Assembly: GCA_903863885.1 (NCBI GenBank)
Contig: CAIPEB010000608.1
Coordinates: forward strand, 44,621-108,620
Direction: 5' to 3'
Origin: an uncultured Planctomycetaceae bacterium
Lineage (GTDB): Bacteria > Planctomycetota > Planctomycetia > Pirellulales > Pirellulaceae
Length of the DNA: 64,000 nt
Both the position numbers and the translations under genes were made by a program. Under the pieces are notes generated by a model. It was not told the DNA's origin. It ran no database searches and worked only from the letters and a program-made list of their open reading frames with translations. Positions 50,784 to 59,385 of the stretch are shown here, one piece after another. How positions within the stretch are numbered: the stretch's first letter is position 1; each line of letters starts with the position of its first letter.

Positions 50784-53714
50784 CTACTTCGGTCTGGCGG
50801 CGAGCTTCTTCTTCTCTTCCGACGCGCGTTGCAGGAGCGCCTTGTAACGTTGGACGGTTTCCGGTCCGTTCAGGTTCGGCGCCAAAGTCATCGCCGTGTT
50901 GAGCAACTGCTCGGCCTGCTGGGCTTTCGATGCGTCTTTGCTGACGCCTGCCTGGTAAACCAGGCACAGCGCGGCGTTGTACGTTGCATCAAAGTACTCA
51001 GGCGGCTTCTTCTGGATACGGCCCAGCAGCAGGCGCACGCTGGTCCACGCGGCGATGGCCTCGTCGTAATGGGCCGGTTCCTTGATCGCCCATGCCTGGA
51101 GCGTGCGGGCCTTGAGCAGTCGGGGTTCCAGTGCTTTGGGGTTGTCCTCGATCAGCCGCTCGGCCTCCTTGGCGGCTTCAGCGAACTTGCCTTCCGATCG
51201 CAGGATGTCCACGAACCGCAGTCGCACGGAGTTGATGAGCTTCTGATCGGATTCGCGGAACTCGGGCTCGGCGACCGCACGGTTCAGGATCCGCTCGTAG
51301 ACGGCCCGGGCCTGCGGGTTCAGGTTCAGTTCCGCGCACGCATTCCCCACGAAGGCCATCCCGGCCGCGCTCATTTGTTTTCTCTTGCTCAACTGCTCCA
51401 GCAGCGCGGTTTGCGCCTTTCGGAGAGACTCGGTTGCGGGCTGGTTGGCCGGCAGGGGACTGCCGCCGGCGGGATTCGTTTCACCGCCGGGACCTGCGAG
51501 CCTGCGGATTTCTTTCTGGAGTGCGCTGGAGTAGCTCAAGAGTTGAGAATTGACTTCCTGGTTGTCGGCACCCGTCTTGGCGAGCAGTTCCGCTGCCTTG
51601 CCGGCCTGTGCCAGGTTGCCGGCCAGTGTGCTCGCCTTGATCGACAAAGCACACAGCTGTTCGATCGCGGCTTTGTTCTGTGCGTCCGTCGACTGGCCGA
51701 TCTTGTCCATCGCGGCGCTGAGCGATGCGCTGGCTTCCTGGAATTTCTTGGCTTCGATCATCGCCTGGCCGAGACAGGTTTGAACATCCAGCCACTGGGC
51801 GGACGAAGCCGCGTCCGTTTTGGCCTGGCGGTCAAAGGCACGAGCCGAAGCCGTCAACAGCAGGACGGCCTTCTCGAGTTGCGCCCGATTTTCGGCCGTA
51901 GGATTACTGTCCTTGGGCCGGGTCTCGACGTAACTGGCCAGATGCATCTTGCCGGCCAGCAGCATCGCGGCCGCGTAGCGTCTTGATTCGGGACGGATTT
52001 CCGCGTAGAGCTTCGCCGCGCCCGCCACGTCCCCCCGCGTGTGCTGAATCTGGGCGAGAACCACTCGCGCCTCGTCGGCATCGTTGGCGGCCGGCCAGTG
52101 ATCGAGTATGTAGCGGGCCACCGTTTCCAGTTTGGTCAGTCGAGCCGGGCGGTCCGCTTCGCCGGCACGCTGGTAGAGGGCCCGGGCAGCAGCCAGGGCC
52201 ACGCCGGCCGACAGCGATTTGGTCAGTTCGTTCGCGGATTTCTGGACCAGTTCGCCGGCGAGCAGGTAGGCTTTCTCCATGTCCTTGGCTTCGTACGCCT
52301 TGACCGCCATGGCGTAGCGAACACGGTCCATCCCCTGCTTTGCTTCATTGGCCGCATTTGTGTCCTTCGTGTTCTCCGCCGACTGCAGGGCCTTTTCGTA
52401 CGCGTCGAGCGCTTCCTGCAGGCGACCGCTCTCCTCGGCGGAAGACGCGGTGGCCATCAACTCAGTACCCGAACTGGGGGCCTGTGAGTTCAGGTACTGG
52501 CGGCGCAGTGCGAGGGCCTCGGTTCGATAAGGAGAATCGACCTTGGAAATCTCGACCAGCATCGACATCGCTTCACGCTGCATGCGGGTGCGAAACGTGC
52601 TCGGGACTTTATCTTTCTGGGCCAGGATGACTTTGGCAGTCTCGAGTTTCACCGCAACGTAGGCGGCCCGGTCCTGCCACTGTTCGTGAGTTTTCATCCA
52701 TTCGCCGGCGTCGAAGATCACTTCCTGCTCTTTTTCCAGCTTGGCCTGCAGGCGGAGCCGGAACAGGAACACCTGCGCAAAGAAATCAAACGACTGGGCT
52801 GAAAGCTCGTTCGGCTCCGGTTCCAACACCAGCGCTTCGTCATAGATATCCAGGGCGTCCTGCAGATTGCCCCGGTCCTCGGCCAGCTTGCCCGACCAGA
52901 CTTGCGCGCGGATGCCGATGTCGCTGGCCCCGCCGTAGCTGCGACGAAGGCCGTCGAGTTGTTCCGCGGCGCTGGTGAATGCCTCGGTCCTCTCCGGATC
53001 CGAAATATCGGTATAAGTCAACGCGATCTGATAGGTGAGGACCGCTATATTCAGCTGGCATTCGCCGATGCCGGCTTTGGCGGTCTCGCTGAGCGACGAA
53101 TCGTCGGCGGGAGGTTCGCTGGTTGCGGGTTTCGCATTGACCTCGGGTTTGTCGCCGGAGGGGGCATTCGGGCCCTTGCCGCGGAATTCGAGTTCGGCCG
53201 CCGCGAACCGGCTGCGAGCCGCCTTGAGAGACTCGCGGGCCGCCGTCAGCATTTCCTTCTTCTTGTCCGTCGTATCCCGCTGGGCTCGCGCCAGTTCGCG
53301 CTGAGCATCGTCGGCCGCTCGCTGAATTTCCTCCAGCGACACGGCGATCACGGCAGGATGGTTGGGATGCGACTGTACGAATTTCTGCCGGTATTCGCGC
53401 GACTTGGCCAGCAGGCGTTCTCGGGATTCGGCATCGGGCGTTTTTTCCGCGGCCGCCTGCAGCAGTTCGCTGCGTTTGAGGTCCAGCGTGTCGGCCATTT
53501 CGCCGGGAAGCTGCTTCGCGGCCTCCAGCTGATCCAGGTACTCCACCGCCGTGTCGCCGTATCCTCGGTCGCGCAGCGCATCGATGAACCGCAGCGGAAT
53601 GGACGAAGCGTCGCCCTCCGCGATTGCCGTGCCGACAATGACCGATGCTGCAAGGCAAGATGCCGCCAATCCGCAACTCATCCACTGCCCGATCCGTAGG
53701 AACCGCTGGAGCAT
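50784..53714 (-). CDS. Secreted TPR-repeat protein of ExbB/ExbD module B
   Basis: The 976-residue protein has a signal peptide (about 1-32, LAASCLAASVIVGTAIAEG). Helical TPR-type repeats run almost throughout (for example QEALDAYEKALQSAENT and AAKLYAEIRPESRRYA). A lysine-rich C-terminus ends the protein. It starts 1 nt after the stop of the alpha-toroid gene, so the two are translationally coupled and probably made in fixed ratio. Location is most likely periplasmic. TPR solenoids bind peptides or proteins, so it is a candidate docking scaffold for the ExbB/ExbD-driven toroid protein (inference). Confidence 0.85.
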   Translation of the reverse strand: MLQRFLRIGQWMSCGLAASCLAASVIVGTAIAEGDASSIPLRFIDALRDRGYGDTAVEYLDQLEAAKQLPGEMADTLDLKRSELLQAAAEKTPDAESRERLLAKSREYRQKFVQSHPNHPAVIAVSLEEIQRAADDAQRELARAQRDTTDKKKEMLTAARESLKAARSRFAAAELEFRGKGPNAPSGDKPEVNAKPATSEPPADDSSLSETAKAGIGECQLNIAVLTYQIALTYTDISDPERTEAFTSAAEQLDGLRRSYGGASDIGIRAQVWSGKLAEDRGNLQDALDIYDEALVLEPEPNELSAQSFDFFAQVFLFRLRLQAKLEKEQEVIFDAGEWMKTHEQWQDRAAYVAVKLETAKVILAQKDKVPSTFRTRMQREAMSMLVEISKVDSPYRTEALALRRQYLNSQAPSSGTELMATASSAEESGRLQEALDAYEKALQSAENTKDTNAANEAKQGMDRVRYAMAVKAYEAKDMEKAYLLAGELVQKSANELTKSLSAGVALAAARALYQRAGEADRPARLTKLETVARYILDHWPAANDADEARVVLAQIQHTRGDVAGAAKLYAEIRPESRRYAAAMLLAGKMHLASYVETRPKDSNPTAENRAQLEKAVLLLTASARAFDRQAKTDAASSAQWLDVQTCLGQAMIEAKKFQEASASLSAAMDKIGQSTDAQNKAAIEQLCALSIKASTLAGNLAQAGKAAELLAKTGADNQEVNSQLLSYSSALQKEIRRLAGPGGETNPAGGSPLPANQPATESLRKAQTALLEQLSKRKQMSAAGMAFVGNACAELNLNPQARAVYERILNRAVAEPEFRESDQKLINSVRLRFVDILRSEGKFAEAAKEAERLIEDNPKALEPRLLKARTLQAWAIKEPAHYDEAIAAWTSVRLLLGRIQKKPPEYFDATYNAALCLVYQAGVSKDASKAQQAEQLLNTAMTLAPNLNGPETVQRYKALLQRASEEKKKLAARPK

Positions 53715-53715
53715 G

Positions 53716-55488
53716 TCAAGGTTCTCCGCTCTTTTCGCCCTTGGACGGTTCTGGTGCGCTGGACGGCTCTGGTGGGCTGGACGGTTCGGGAGTGTCGGAG
53801 ATGGGGGCTTTCTTCTCCGCTTTCTCTTCCTTCGAGTCGAGTTTGTAGAGGGGCAGATAGCGGTAATAGACCTCGAGCGTGAGGCATGCCAGCGAAGTCG
53901 TCATCAGCCGCCCGCCGTACCGGCCCCATTGATCGTCGTTCGGGTCCCAACTCCCCTCCGCGCAGCCGCTTCGTCGCTGCATCTCGACCAGCACTCGACG
54001 CTGCTGGCGATTCCAGCGATCCCACGTTTCGCCGGGCAGGTTGTGCAGCATCAATGTTGCGTAATACCAGTAGTAGATGTTGCTCTCTTCCTTCTTGGGC
54101 AGGTTTTCGGGTTCCATCAGGTAGTCGACCCCTTCCTGAATCTCCGGGGAGCCTCGCTGTGCGCCAAGATACATCTGGCACAGCAGGCCGACCGCCGTCA
54201 TCGTCGGCGTCGGGGGGCGTTGGATCTGATACCCGTATTTTCCGTTGTAGTTCCCGGTGCTGACCTGCCGCAGGTAAGCGCGGGTCCGCTGCATGATCGC
54301 CTTGTCGACCTGCAACCCGGCCATCTGGCCGCTTTTCAGACTCATGATTTGCCAGCCCGTAACCGAAGTGTCGCTGTCGGGCGTGCCGTGTGTGTATCGC
54401 CACGCTCCATCGGCGTTCTGGCCGGTCTCCGTGAACTTGATCGCAGCCTGGGCCGCCATTCCGATGCGGGAATCGCCTGTCATGCCGTAGGCCTCGCACA
54501 GTGCGATGGTCGCCAGGCCATGCTCGTACATCTGGTGACGGCCGTTTGACGACAGATCGCCCGTCTGCTTCTGGTTCTTGATCAGCCACGCAATCGCCTT
54601 GTCGATATTGCGCTGGTAGGGCCCCTTGGACTGATGTGTCTGGCCGGCCGCGAGAAAGGGCAGCAGTCCCAGCGCGGTTGCTCCGGCGGGCACTCCCTCG
54701 AGACCCTCGCCGATGCACGTCCGGTCCTTGCACCGGCGGCTGTCCATTACGAGGCTCCAGCTTCCGTCCGGAAGCTGATGCCGTGCGAGCCAGTTGAGCG
54801 CCGCGGCCACTGCGCGTTCGGTCTGCTTGGTGCCGCCGCCGATAATCGCGTTGCGTTTGCCCGCGCCGCGGCTGCCGAAGCCGATGCCGCTGCCGCCCAT
54901 GCCGGGATTGTCGCCCGTTCCGACGCCTTCGCCCACTCCGCCCGCGCCCTGGAGGGCCGGACCAAGCCCCGTCGACAGGATGTTCATGCCGCCGCCGCCG
55001 AGGTCCATAGCCTCGGGATCGACCTTGGGTTTGCCGCCGCCCTTGTGCTCGAAATCCGGGGACTCGTCGTTGTACTCAGCTTCCTGCGGAACCGGATCGA
55101 ACTTGTTCATCGTCAGCGACTCGGTGCTGAGCTCCGAAGGATCAACCTGCGGGTCGCCCAGTTCAAACCGCTCGATTTCCGGCTCGGCCTCAGCCTGCTC
55201 GACCTGAGCCGCGTCGAAGGCCCTGGCATCGGTGAACAGCTTGTTTCTCGCGATCCGCTCAAAGCAAAGCGCAAGCCCGAGGAAGAGCACGAGGTGCACG
55301 ATCATGCTTACCGACCAGCATGGTCCCTCGAAAAGCAGCCACTGCTTGAACCGCTCGACCAGGCTCAATGCGATTTCCGCCTCCTGCTCCGGGGCGACCG
55401 AAGCCGATACGGCGGAGTCCGGCGCACCTTGCCATGCGCGCGCTCTCCTCGCACCGCGCAGCCGTTCGGGTTGTTCGGGTGCACTCAT
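53716..55488 (-). CDS. TonB-like anchor fused to squalene-cyclase-like alpha-toroid domain
   Basis: The 590-residue protein has a cytoplasmic N-terminus (1-52) and a TM (about 57-77) in which S61-M-I-V-H65 fits the TonB SxxxH signature. An acidic linker and a Gly-rich linker (about 165-215) follow. The toroid domain (about 220-545) has prenyltransferase/squalene-oxidase type repeats (AAALNWLARHQLPDGSWS, DGAWRYTHG). The catalytic DxDD of squalene-hopene cyclases is not kept; the equivalent place reads DSDTS. The C-terminus is Pro/Glu/Ser-rich. It starts inside the stop of the upstream gene (ATGA overlap) and ends 1 nt before the TPR gene. It may be an envelope motor effector rather than an enzyme. 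Confidence 0.82.
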   Translation of the reverse strand: MSAPEQPERLRGARRARAWQGAPDSAVSASVAPEQEAEIALSLVERFKQWLLFEGPCWSVSMIVHLVLFLGLALCFERIARNKLFTDARAFDAAQVEQAEAEPEIERFELGDPQVDPSELSTESLTMNKFDPVPQEAEYNDESPDFEHKGGGKPKVDPEAMDLGGGGMNILSTGLGPALQGAGGVGEGVGTGDNPGMGGSGIGFGSRGAGKRNAIIGGGTKQTERAVAAALNWLARHQLPDGSWSLVMDSRRCKDRTCIGEGLEGVPAGATALGLLPFLAAGQTHQSKGPYQRNIDKAIAWLIKNQKQTGDLSSNGRHQMYEHGLATIALCEAYGMTGDSRIGMAAQAAIKFTETGQNADGAWRYTHGTPDSDTSVTGWQIMSLKSGQMAGLQVDKAIMQRTRAYLRQVSTGNYNGKYGYQIQRPPTPTMTAVGLLCQMYLGAQRGSPEIQEGVDYLMEPENLPKKEESNIYYWYYATLMLHNLPGETWDRWNRQQRRVLVEMQRRSGCAEGSWDPNDDQWGRYGGRLMTTSLACLTLEVYYRYLPLYKLDSKEEKAEKKAPISDTPEPSSPPEPSSAPEPSKGEKSGEP

Positions 55489-56567
55489 GAGTCCGTCCTC
55501 TCCGTTCCAGTCGAATTCCGCACTTCGGCGGCCCGGGCGGGATCGCCGGACGAGTGCAGGAATTCGCCGATGTCCGTCGTTTGATCGGTGCAGGCGTTCG
55601 GGTCGCCGGCCAGCCAGCGTCCCACGTCTTCGTCGTCAAATTCTCCGCGGTTGAAACTCGCCGCGCTGCGCTGCTGCGGTGCGTACCGGATCGCAAGTCG
55701 GATGAGGTACAGACCAATCAGGGCAACTGCGATGATGCCGAACCACGCGTTCGGCGTCATCTTCGGCGTTGCAAACGGTGCCGGCGTTTTCTTTGCGGAG
55801 CGCCAGTCGAGTCGCCCGACAAACAGCGGAGCACGGAGCGGTTCGGCTCGAGGCGGAGCGCTTGCCTCCTGGTAGCCCTGGAGTTTGAAGAAATAGCCGA
55901 ACACCTCGGCATCCTCCTCGACCTGCGCTCCGATTGGCATTCCTGCGGGCAACTCGGGGGTTACGACCACGTACAGCCACGCGGGCGACTGATCGGACCA
56001 GCCCCACAGTTCATAAAGGCGACTCTCGCCGATCTTCGGATCGTGATTCTCATAACTCAGAACCCGTCGTACGTGCAGTGACAGGCGTGCGAGCGTCCCG
56101 CGAAGCTCGGCCGGCCGCTGCATCAGCTCGTTGAAGCTCGGCTCAGCCGGAGCCCGTGCGCGCAGATCCGGCAACGTCTGTTGCCGGACCCACGACAGCA
56201 GACGCCGATAGGCAAACATCTCTTCGGGTTGGATAGCCGTCGTTCCGTCGCTCACCGCCTGGAATTCCTCGGCCGCCGCCGATTGCTCGTCGCTGTCCTC
56301 ATCGATAGGCGGATTGGCGCGCTGTTGCGCTTCTCCACCCGGTGTTTTCGACTCGGGCTTGCTGGCGGCCCGGGCATCGGCACCGGCCGCAGTCCGCCGG
56401 GGCTCGTCGGAGGCCAGCCATCGCCACATGGATGGATCGCGCGCCTTGATCATCAGGAGCCAGAGGACGCCAAGAAACACGATCATCATTGCCAGCCGCG
56501 GCAACTCGTCGCGCAGAAAGAACGCCTGTTGGCGCCGGTTTGTCGCAGATCGCTTGAATCTCGCCAT
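55485..56567 (-). CDS. Conserved two-TM protein of ExbB/ExbD module B
   Basis: The 360-residue protein has an N-terminal TM (about 25-43, MMIVFLGVLWLLM), a soluble domain and a C-terminal TM (about 275-295, GIIAVALIGLYLI). The conserved soluble core (about 120-240) contains RLYELWGWSD, LYVVVTPELPAGM and GYFFKLQGY, paralogous to 44804-45706. A disordered Ala/Pro/Glu-rich stretch separates TM1 from the core. Function is unknown. It overlaps the toroid gene by 4 nt (ATGA), which points to tight co-translation. Confidence 0.82.
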   Translation of the reverse strand: MARFKRSATNRRQQAFFLRDELPRLAMMIVFLGVLWLLMIKARDPSMWRWLASDEPRRTAAGADARAASKPESKTPGGEAQQRANPPIDEDSDEQSAAAEEFQAVSDGTTAIQPEEMFAYRRLLSWVRQQTLPDLRARAPAEPSFNELMQRPAELRGTLARLSLHVRRVLSYENHDPKIGESRLYELWGWSDQSPAWLYVVVTPELPAGMPIGAQVEEDAEVFGYFFKLQGYQEASAPPRAEPLRAPLFVGRLDWRSAKKTPAPFATPKMTPNAWFGIIAVALIGLYLIRLAIRYAPQQRSAASFNRGEFDDEDVGRWLAGDPNACTDQTTDIGEFLHSSGDPARAAEVRNSTGTERTDS

Positions 56568-56585
56568 GGACTTCTTGTTCCGCGC

Positions 56586-57089
56586 CTACATCGGCAGTTC
56601 CACGAAACTCAATCGCGACAGGAATTCCCCGCTGGGCAGCTTGGCCTGCGTGCAGATATCGATCACCTGCATGAGCTGCTCGTAGCGGACCCGCGAGCCG
56701 ACCTGGATGATGACCTGGTCGAATCCCAGCGTGGGATCGGCGAACATCTGTTGAACCTGCGTGGCGAGCAATCCCATGTTCGCGACGGGAGTCTCGCCGA
56801 TGGCGAGCGAGTTGATTCGCCCGCCCGCATCCGCCGTGACGCTGATGACCAGGGAACTCATTCCCTGAAGCGGATTGGTGTTCTTGGTATCGGAGCCCGC
56901 CTGCTCACCGGCGGTTGCCGTGACGGGGTGCGGCGGCGGCAGACGCAGATTAACCTGGCCCTCGATCGGCGACGGCTTGAAGGTCAAAATAAAAAACGCG
57001 AGCAGCTGGAATGCCATGTCGAGCATGGCAGCCAGATTCAATTCAACCTCGCCCTGCAGGCGACGTCTCTGTCGGCGCCGACGCGGCAT
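56586..57089 (-). CDS. ExbD/TolR-family protein (LNLAAMLD type), module B
   Basis: The 167-residue protein has a very basic N-terminus (RRRRQRRR) and one TM starting LNLAAMLDMAFQLLAFF, with the conserved Asp. The periplasmic ExbD fold includes IIQVGSRVRYEQLMQVIDI. It is the paralogue of 45716-46246; the stretch after the TM (LPPPHPVT versus MPSPHPVT) is also conserved. It starts 6 nt after the stop of the other ExbD gene. Confidence 0.92.
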   Translation of the reverse strand: MPRRRRQRRRLQGEVELNLAAMLDMAFQLLAFFILTFKPSPIEGQVNLRLPPPHPVTATAGEQAGSDTKNTNPLQGMSSLVISVTADAGGRINSLAIGETPVANMGLLATQVQQMFADPTLGFDQVIIQVGSRVRYEQLMQVIDICTQAKLPSGEFLSRLSFVELPM

Positions 57090-57095
57090 GTCACT

Positions 57096-57560
57096 CTAAC
57101 CTGTTGGTTTGGGGGTGGCTTTCAGTGCGAATTTGCGGTAGCCGTTTTCCTGGCAGACCACCAGCACACGATTGAGCAGCGTGAACGGGGTGTCGCAGTC
57201 GGCGCGGATGACGACGGTGGTCGGCAGTTCATCGCCCGCCTGGGCTTCACGCCGCGATTGCTTCGCGAGAAGCAGGCTGGCCTGCGCTTCCTGCTGGATA
57301 TACCGCCGGATGTCGCGTTTGACCTCTCCGTAGATCACCAGGTTGCCGTCCGCATCGACGTTGAGCACCAGCAGGTCGTCGGTGCCGCGCGTGTCCACAG
57401 GACGCGCCGAACCGATGACCGGCAATCGCAGCCGCTGATCGATGGCGGCCGACTTGAAGCTGACGACCAGCATGAAGAACGTGATGAGCTGAAACACCAT
57501 GTCCAGGATCGGTGTCAGGTTCGGTTCAACACGTGCGTCGCTGGAAAGTATGGCTGACAA
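57096..57560 (-). CDS. ExbD/TolR-family protein (PNLTPILD type), module B, TTG start
   Basis: The 154-residue protein has one TM beginning PNLTPILDMVFQLITFF. The periplasmic domain contains VVIRADCDTPFTLLNRVLVV. The most plausible start is TTG at 57560, because AAGGAG lies 7 nt upstream and no ATG is suitably placed before the TM. It is the close paralogue of 46328-46813, sharing RLPVIGSARP after the TM. It lies 37 nt after the ExbB stop. Confidence 0.9.
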   Translation of the reverse strand: MSAILSSDARVEPNLTPILDMVFQLITFFMLVVSFKSAAIDQRLRLPVIGSARPVDTRGTDDLLVLNVDADGNLVIYGEVKRDIRRYIQQEAQASLLLAKQSRREAQAGDELPTTVVIRADCDTPFTLLNRVLVVCQENGYRKFALKATPKPTG

Positions 57561-57597
57561 CGGACGGCTCCTTATCGGTCACCGGGAAGCGGCCAAC

Positions 57598-58476
57598 TCA
57601 CGCCGAGGGGTTGCCCGGCGCTCTACCCGGCGTCGGAGGCTGGCGGGAACTGCGCGAAAGCTCGGTGATCAGCTCGTCGGCCGTCAGCAGCAGCTGAACC
57701 GACAAGTGAGCTACCCTGTTGCGAAACAACGCGAAGAAATAGATCGCGGGGACCGACAGCGCGACTCCCTCGAAGGTCAGCAGCAACGCTTCGGAAATGC
57801 CCCCTGCCACCTCGCTCGCCTTCATCTGGACGTCGGACATGGCGATCACGCTGAAGCTGGCGATCATGCCCTTCAGTGTGCCCAGCAGCCCGATCATCGG
57901 TCCGAGCGTGCCGAGCACGGCCAGCATGCTGATCTTGCGTTCCATCGAGACAGTTTCGGCATCCGCCGCCCGCTCCATCGTCTCCCGCGCCTCGCTGAGC
58001 CCGTTGGGGAGTTCGCGGATCCCTGTTGCCAGTACGTCCCCGAGCGGGGAACCGTCTTCCTTAGCCACCGTGAATATCCCTCGATAGTCACGCTGCTCGA
58101 GCAACTCGTTGTACTGCGACACAAGCCCCGGCGGGACGACGTTTTCAAGTCGCAGTTCCAGAAACAGGCGGACGACGGTGGCCACAAAGTAAAACGATAG
58201 CCCCAGGATCACCACACCGATCAAGCCGGATACCCGCACAACCCAAACCAGAAAATTCTCGTGCGGAACCTGGCGGGTCGCTGCCTTGTCCGCGGCCTTC
58301 TCGGGGGCTTTTTCCGCCGCCTTTTCCGCGGCCGGTTCGGGAGCCTGGGGAGCTTGGGCCGGTTGATCCGCCGGGGCCGCCTGCGCTGCCTCTTCCGCGC
58401 GCGCATTGTTCGGCACCGCAACCGTTGCGGAAATCGGCAGGCCAAGCATCAGGACCAGAAACATCGTTCGGTACAT
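57598..58476 (-). CDS. ExbB/TolQ/MotA-family proton channel subunit, module B
   Basis: The protein is 292 residues from ATG 58476, which opens a signal-like hydrophobic segment (MFLVLMLGLPISATVAV). An Ala/Glu/Lys/Pro-rich linker with AEKAAEKAPEKAADKAA follows, then a TM at about 80-105 and the channel core (LGTLGPMIGLLGTLKGMIA, SEALLLTFEGVALSVPAIY). The core is almost identical to that of 46843-47691. It is the first gene of the module B run (ExbB, ExbD, ExbD, two-TM protein, toroid, TPR), whose genes are separated by at most 37 nt. Confidence 0.93.
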   Translation of the reverse strand: MYRTMFLVLMLGLPISATVAVPNNARAEEAAQAAPADQPAQAPQAPEPAAEKAAEKAPEKAADKAATRQVPHENFLVWVVRVSGLIGVVILGLSFYFVATVVRLFLELRLENVVPPGLVSQYNELLEQRDYRGIFTVAKEDGSPLGDVLATGIRELPNGLSEARETMERAADAETVSMERKISMLAVLGTLGPMIGLLGTLKGMIASFSVIAMSDVQMKASEVAGGISEALLLTFEGVALSVPAIYFFALFRNRVAHLSVQLLLTADELITELSRSSRQPPTPGRAPGNPSA

Positions 58477-58670
58477 AGGATTTCTTTCAGCGACGTTGAC
58501 AAGGAACGGTCTGCTGCACTGAGCGAGACACGCGCGGATTTCCAGTTGGCCTATTGCGTAAAAGGTCTCAAATTCTGTGGGGGTGATCGAGACCTCGCCC
58601 GTGTTGCGCGTGTCCTGCAAATCGGCTACCCCACTGATTCGCGGAGACACACGTAGAGAGACGGCGTGTA

Positions 58671-59024
58671 TCAGATCTGCAATCGCACCGTTGGAAGCGA
58701 TAGGGCCAGCGGCCTGTGATGGGTGAAAGCACCATCACCGTGTGCCCGGCCGCAGTGGTGCGCCTGCAATGACTCCATCGCTCCCGCATCAGCGTGGATC
58801 GGCAGAGAAGTGCCTCTTACGTTGGCCGCTTTGCCGACGTCGAACCAATCGTCACTGGCAAGCCGCAAACCGACCAGTTCTTCGTGTGCCAGCGACGATT
58901 CGACAGCCGGCCCGCAACGGTCGCTGGCCGAGTTTCGTGACCGTATTCCCGACTCGGGGCTAACGACGCATCCCAAGAAAACGAATACAACGACTGCCAG
59001 GCGTTGGTGCGAGACCCAAGTCAT
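58671..59024 (-). CDS. Small hypothetical protein with export signal
   Basis: If translated from ATG 59024, it is 117 residues with a hydrophobic segment (about 9-21, LAVVVFVFLGCVV) that could be a signal peptide, with a weak lipobox-like FLGC. The rest has no recognised domain and includes several histidines near the C-terminus. The ribosome site is weak. It lies 194 nt upstream of the ExbB gene, same strand. Tentative. Confidence 0.38.
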   Translation of the reverse strand: MTWVSHQRLAVVVFVFLGCVVSPESGIRSRNSASDRCGPAVESSLAHEELVGLRLASDDWFDVGKAANVRGTSLPIHADAGAMESLQAHHCGRAHGDGAFTHHRPLALSLPTVRLQI

Positions 59025-59063
59025 GCGTTCAATCCGAGGCTGGCAACGCAGCGCGGCACGCAA

Positions 59064-59385
59064 GCTGGCCCACTTGCGGGACGAATCCTCACTCGCGCCG
59101 ATACCCTGCTACGCATTATATGCCCCTGCATCGAGGAATTGTCAAGCGCGCCGCTTCGAGACGACTGCGGCAAGTTCAACTGTTTTGCCACGAAGCCGGT
59201 GCTGCGGATTGTGCGCTCGATAGTGGCTGTGCGCAACGCCGGAATTCCGCGGGTCGCGGGGCAGTTTGCGTGTTTTGCCGTCCACGTCCGCAGTGCAAAC
59301 AAAAAAGGCGTGCCGGTTCGCAAGCAGCGAACCGGACACGCCGCAAACGGCTCACCATGTGGCGTCAGTCCCCGCTATTTGCCGA
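59064..59385. other. Intergenic region between ExbB module and arabinose locus
   Basis: 322 nt. No credible gene. It contains the strong terminator at 59301-59342 for the GH51 gene. It probably also holds the promoter for the small ORF and the ExbB module on the minus strand. Confidence 0.5.
59301..59342 (-). terminator. Rho-independent terminator of the arabinose operon
   Basis: On the minus strand GGCGTGTCCGGTTCGC and GCGAACCGGCACGCC pair in a long stem (one small internal mismatch) with a 5-nt loop. The hairpin is followed directly by six U residues. It lies 44 nt downstream of the GH51 stop. This is a textbook intrinsic terminator and fixes the end of the transcription unit. Confidence 0.93.

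Noticed and set aside
53716..55488. Functional squalene-hopene cyclase for hopanoid synthesis
   Set aside because: It has a TonB-like anchor and lacks the DxDD catalytic motif, and no other hopanoid genes are nearby.
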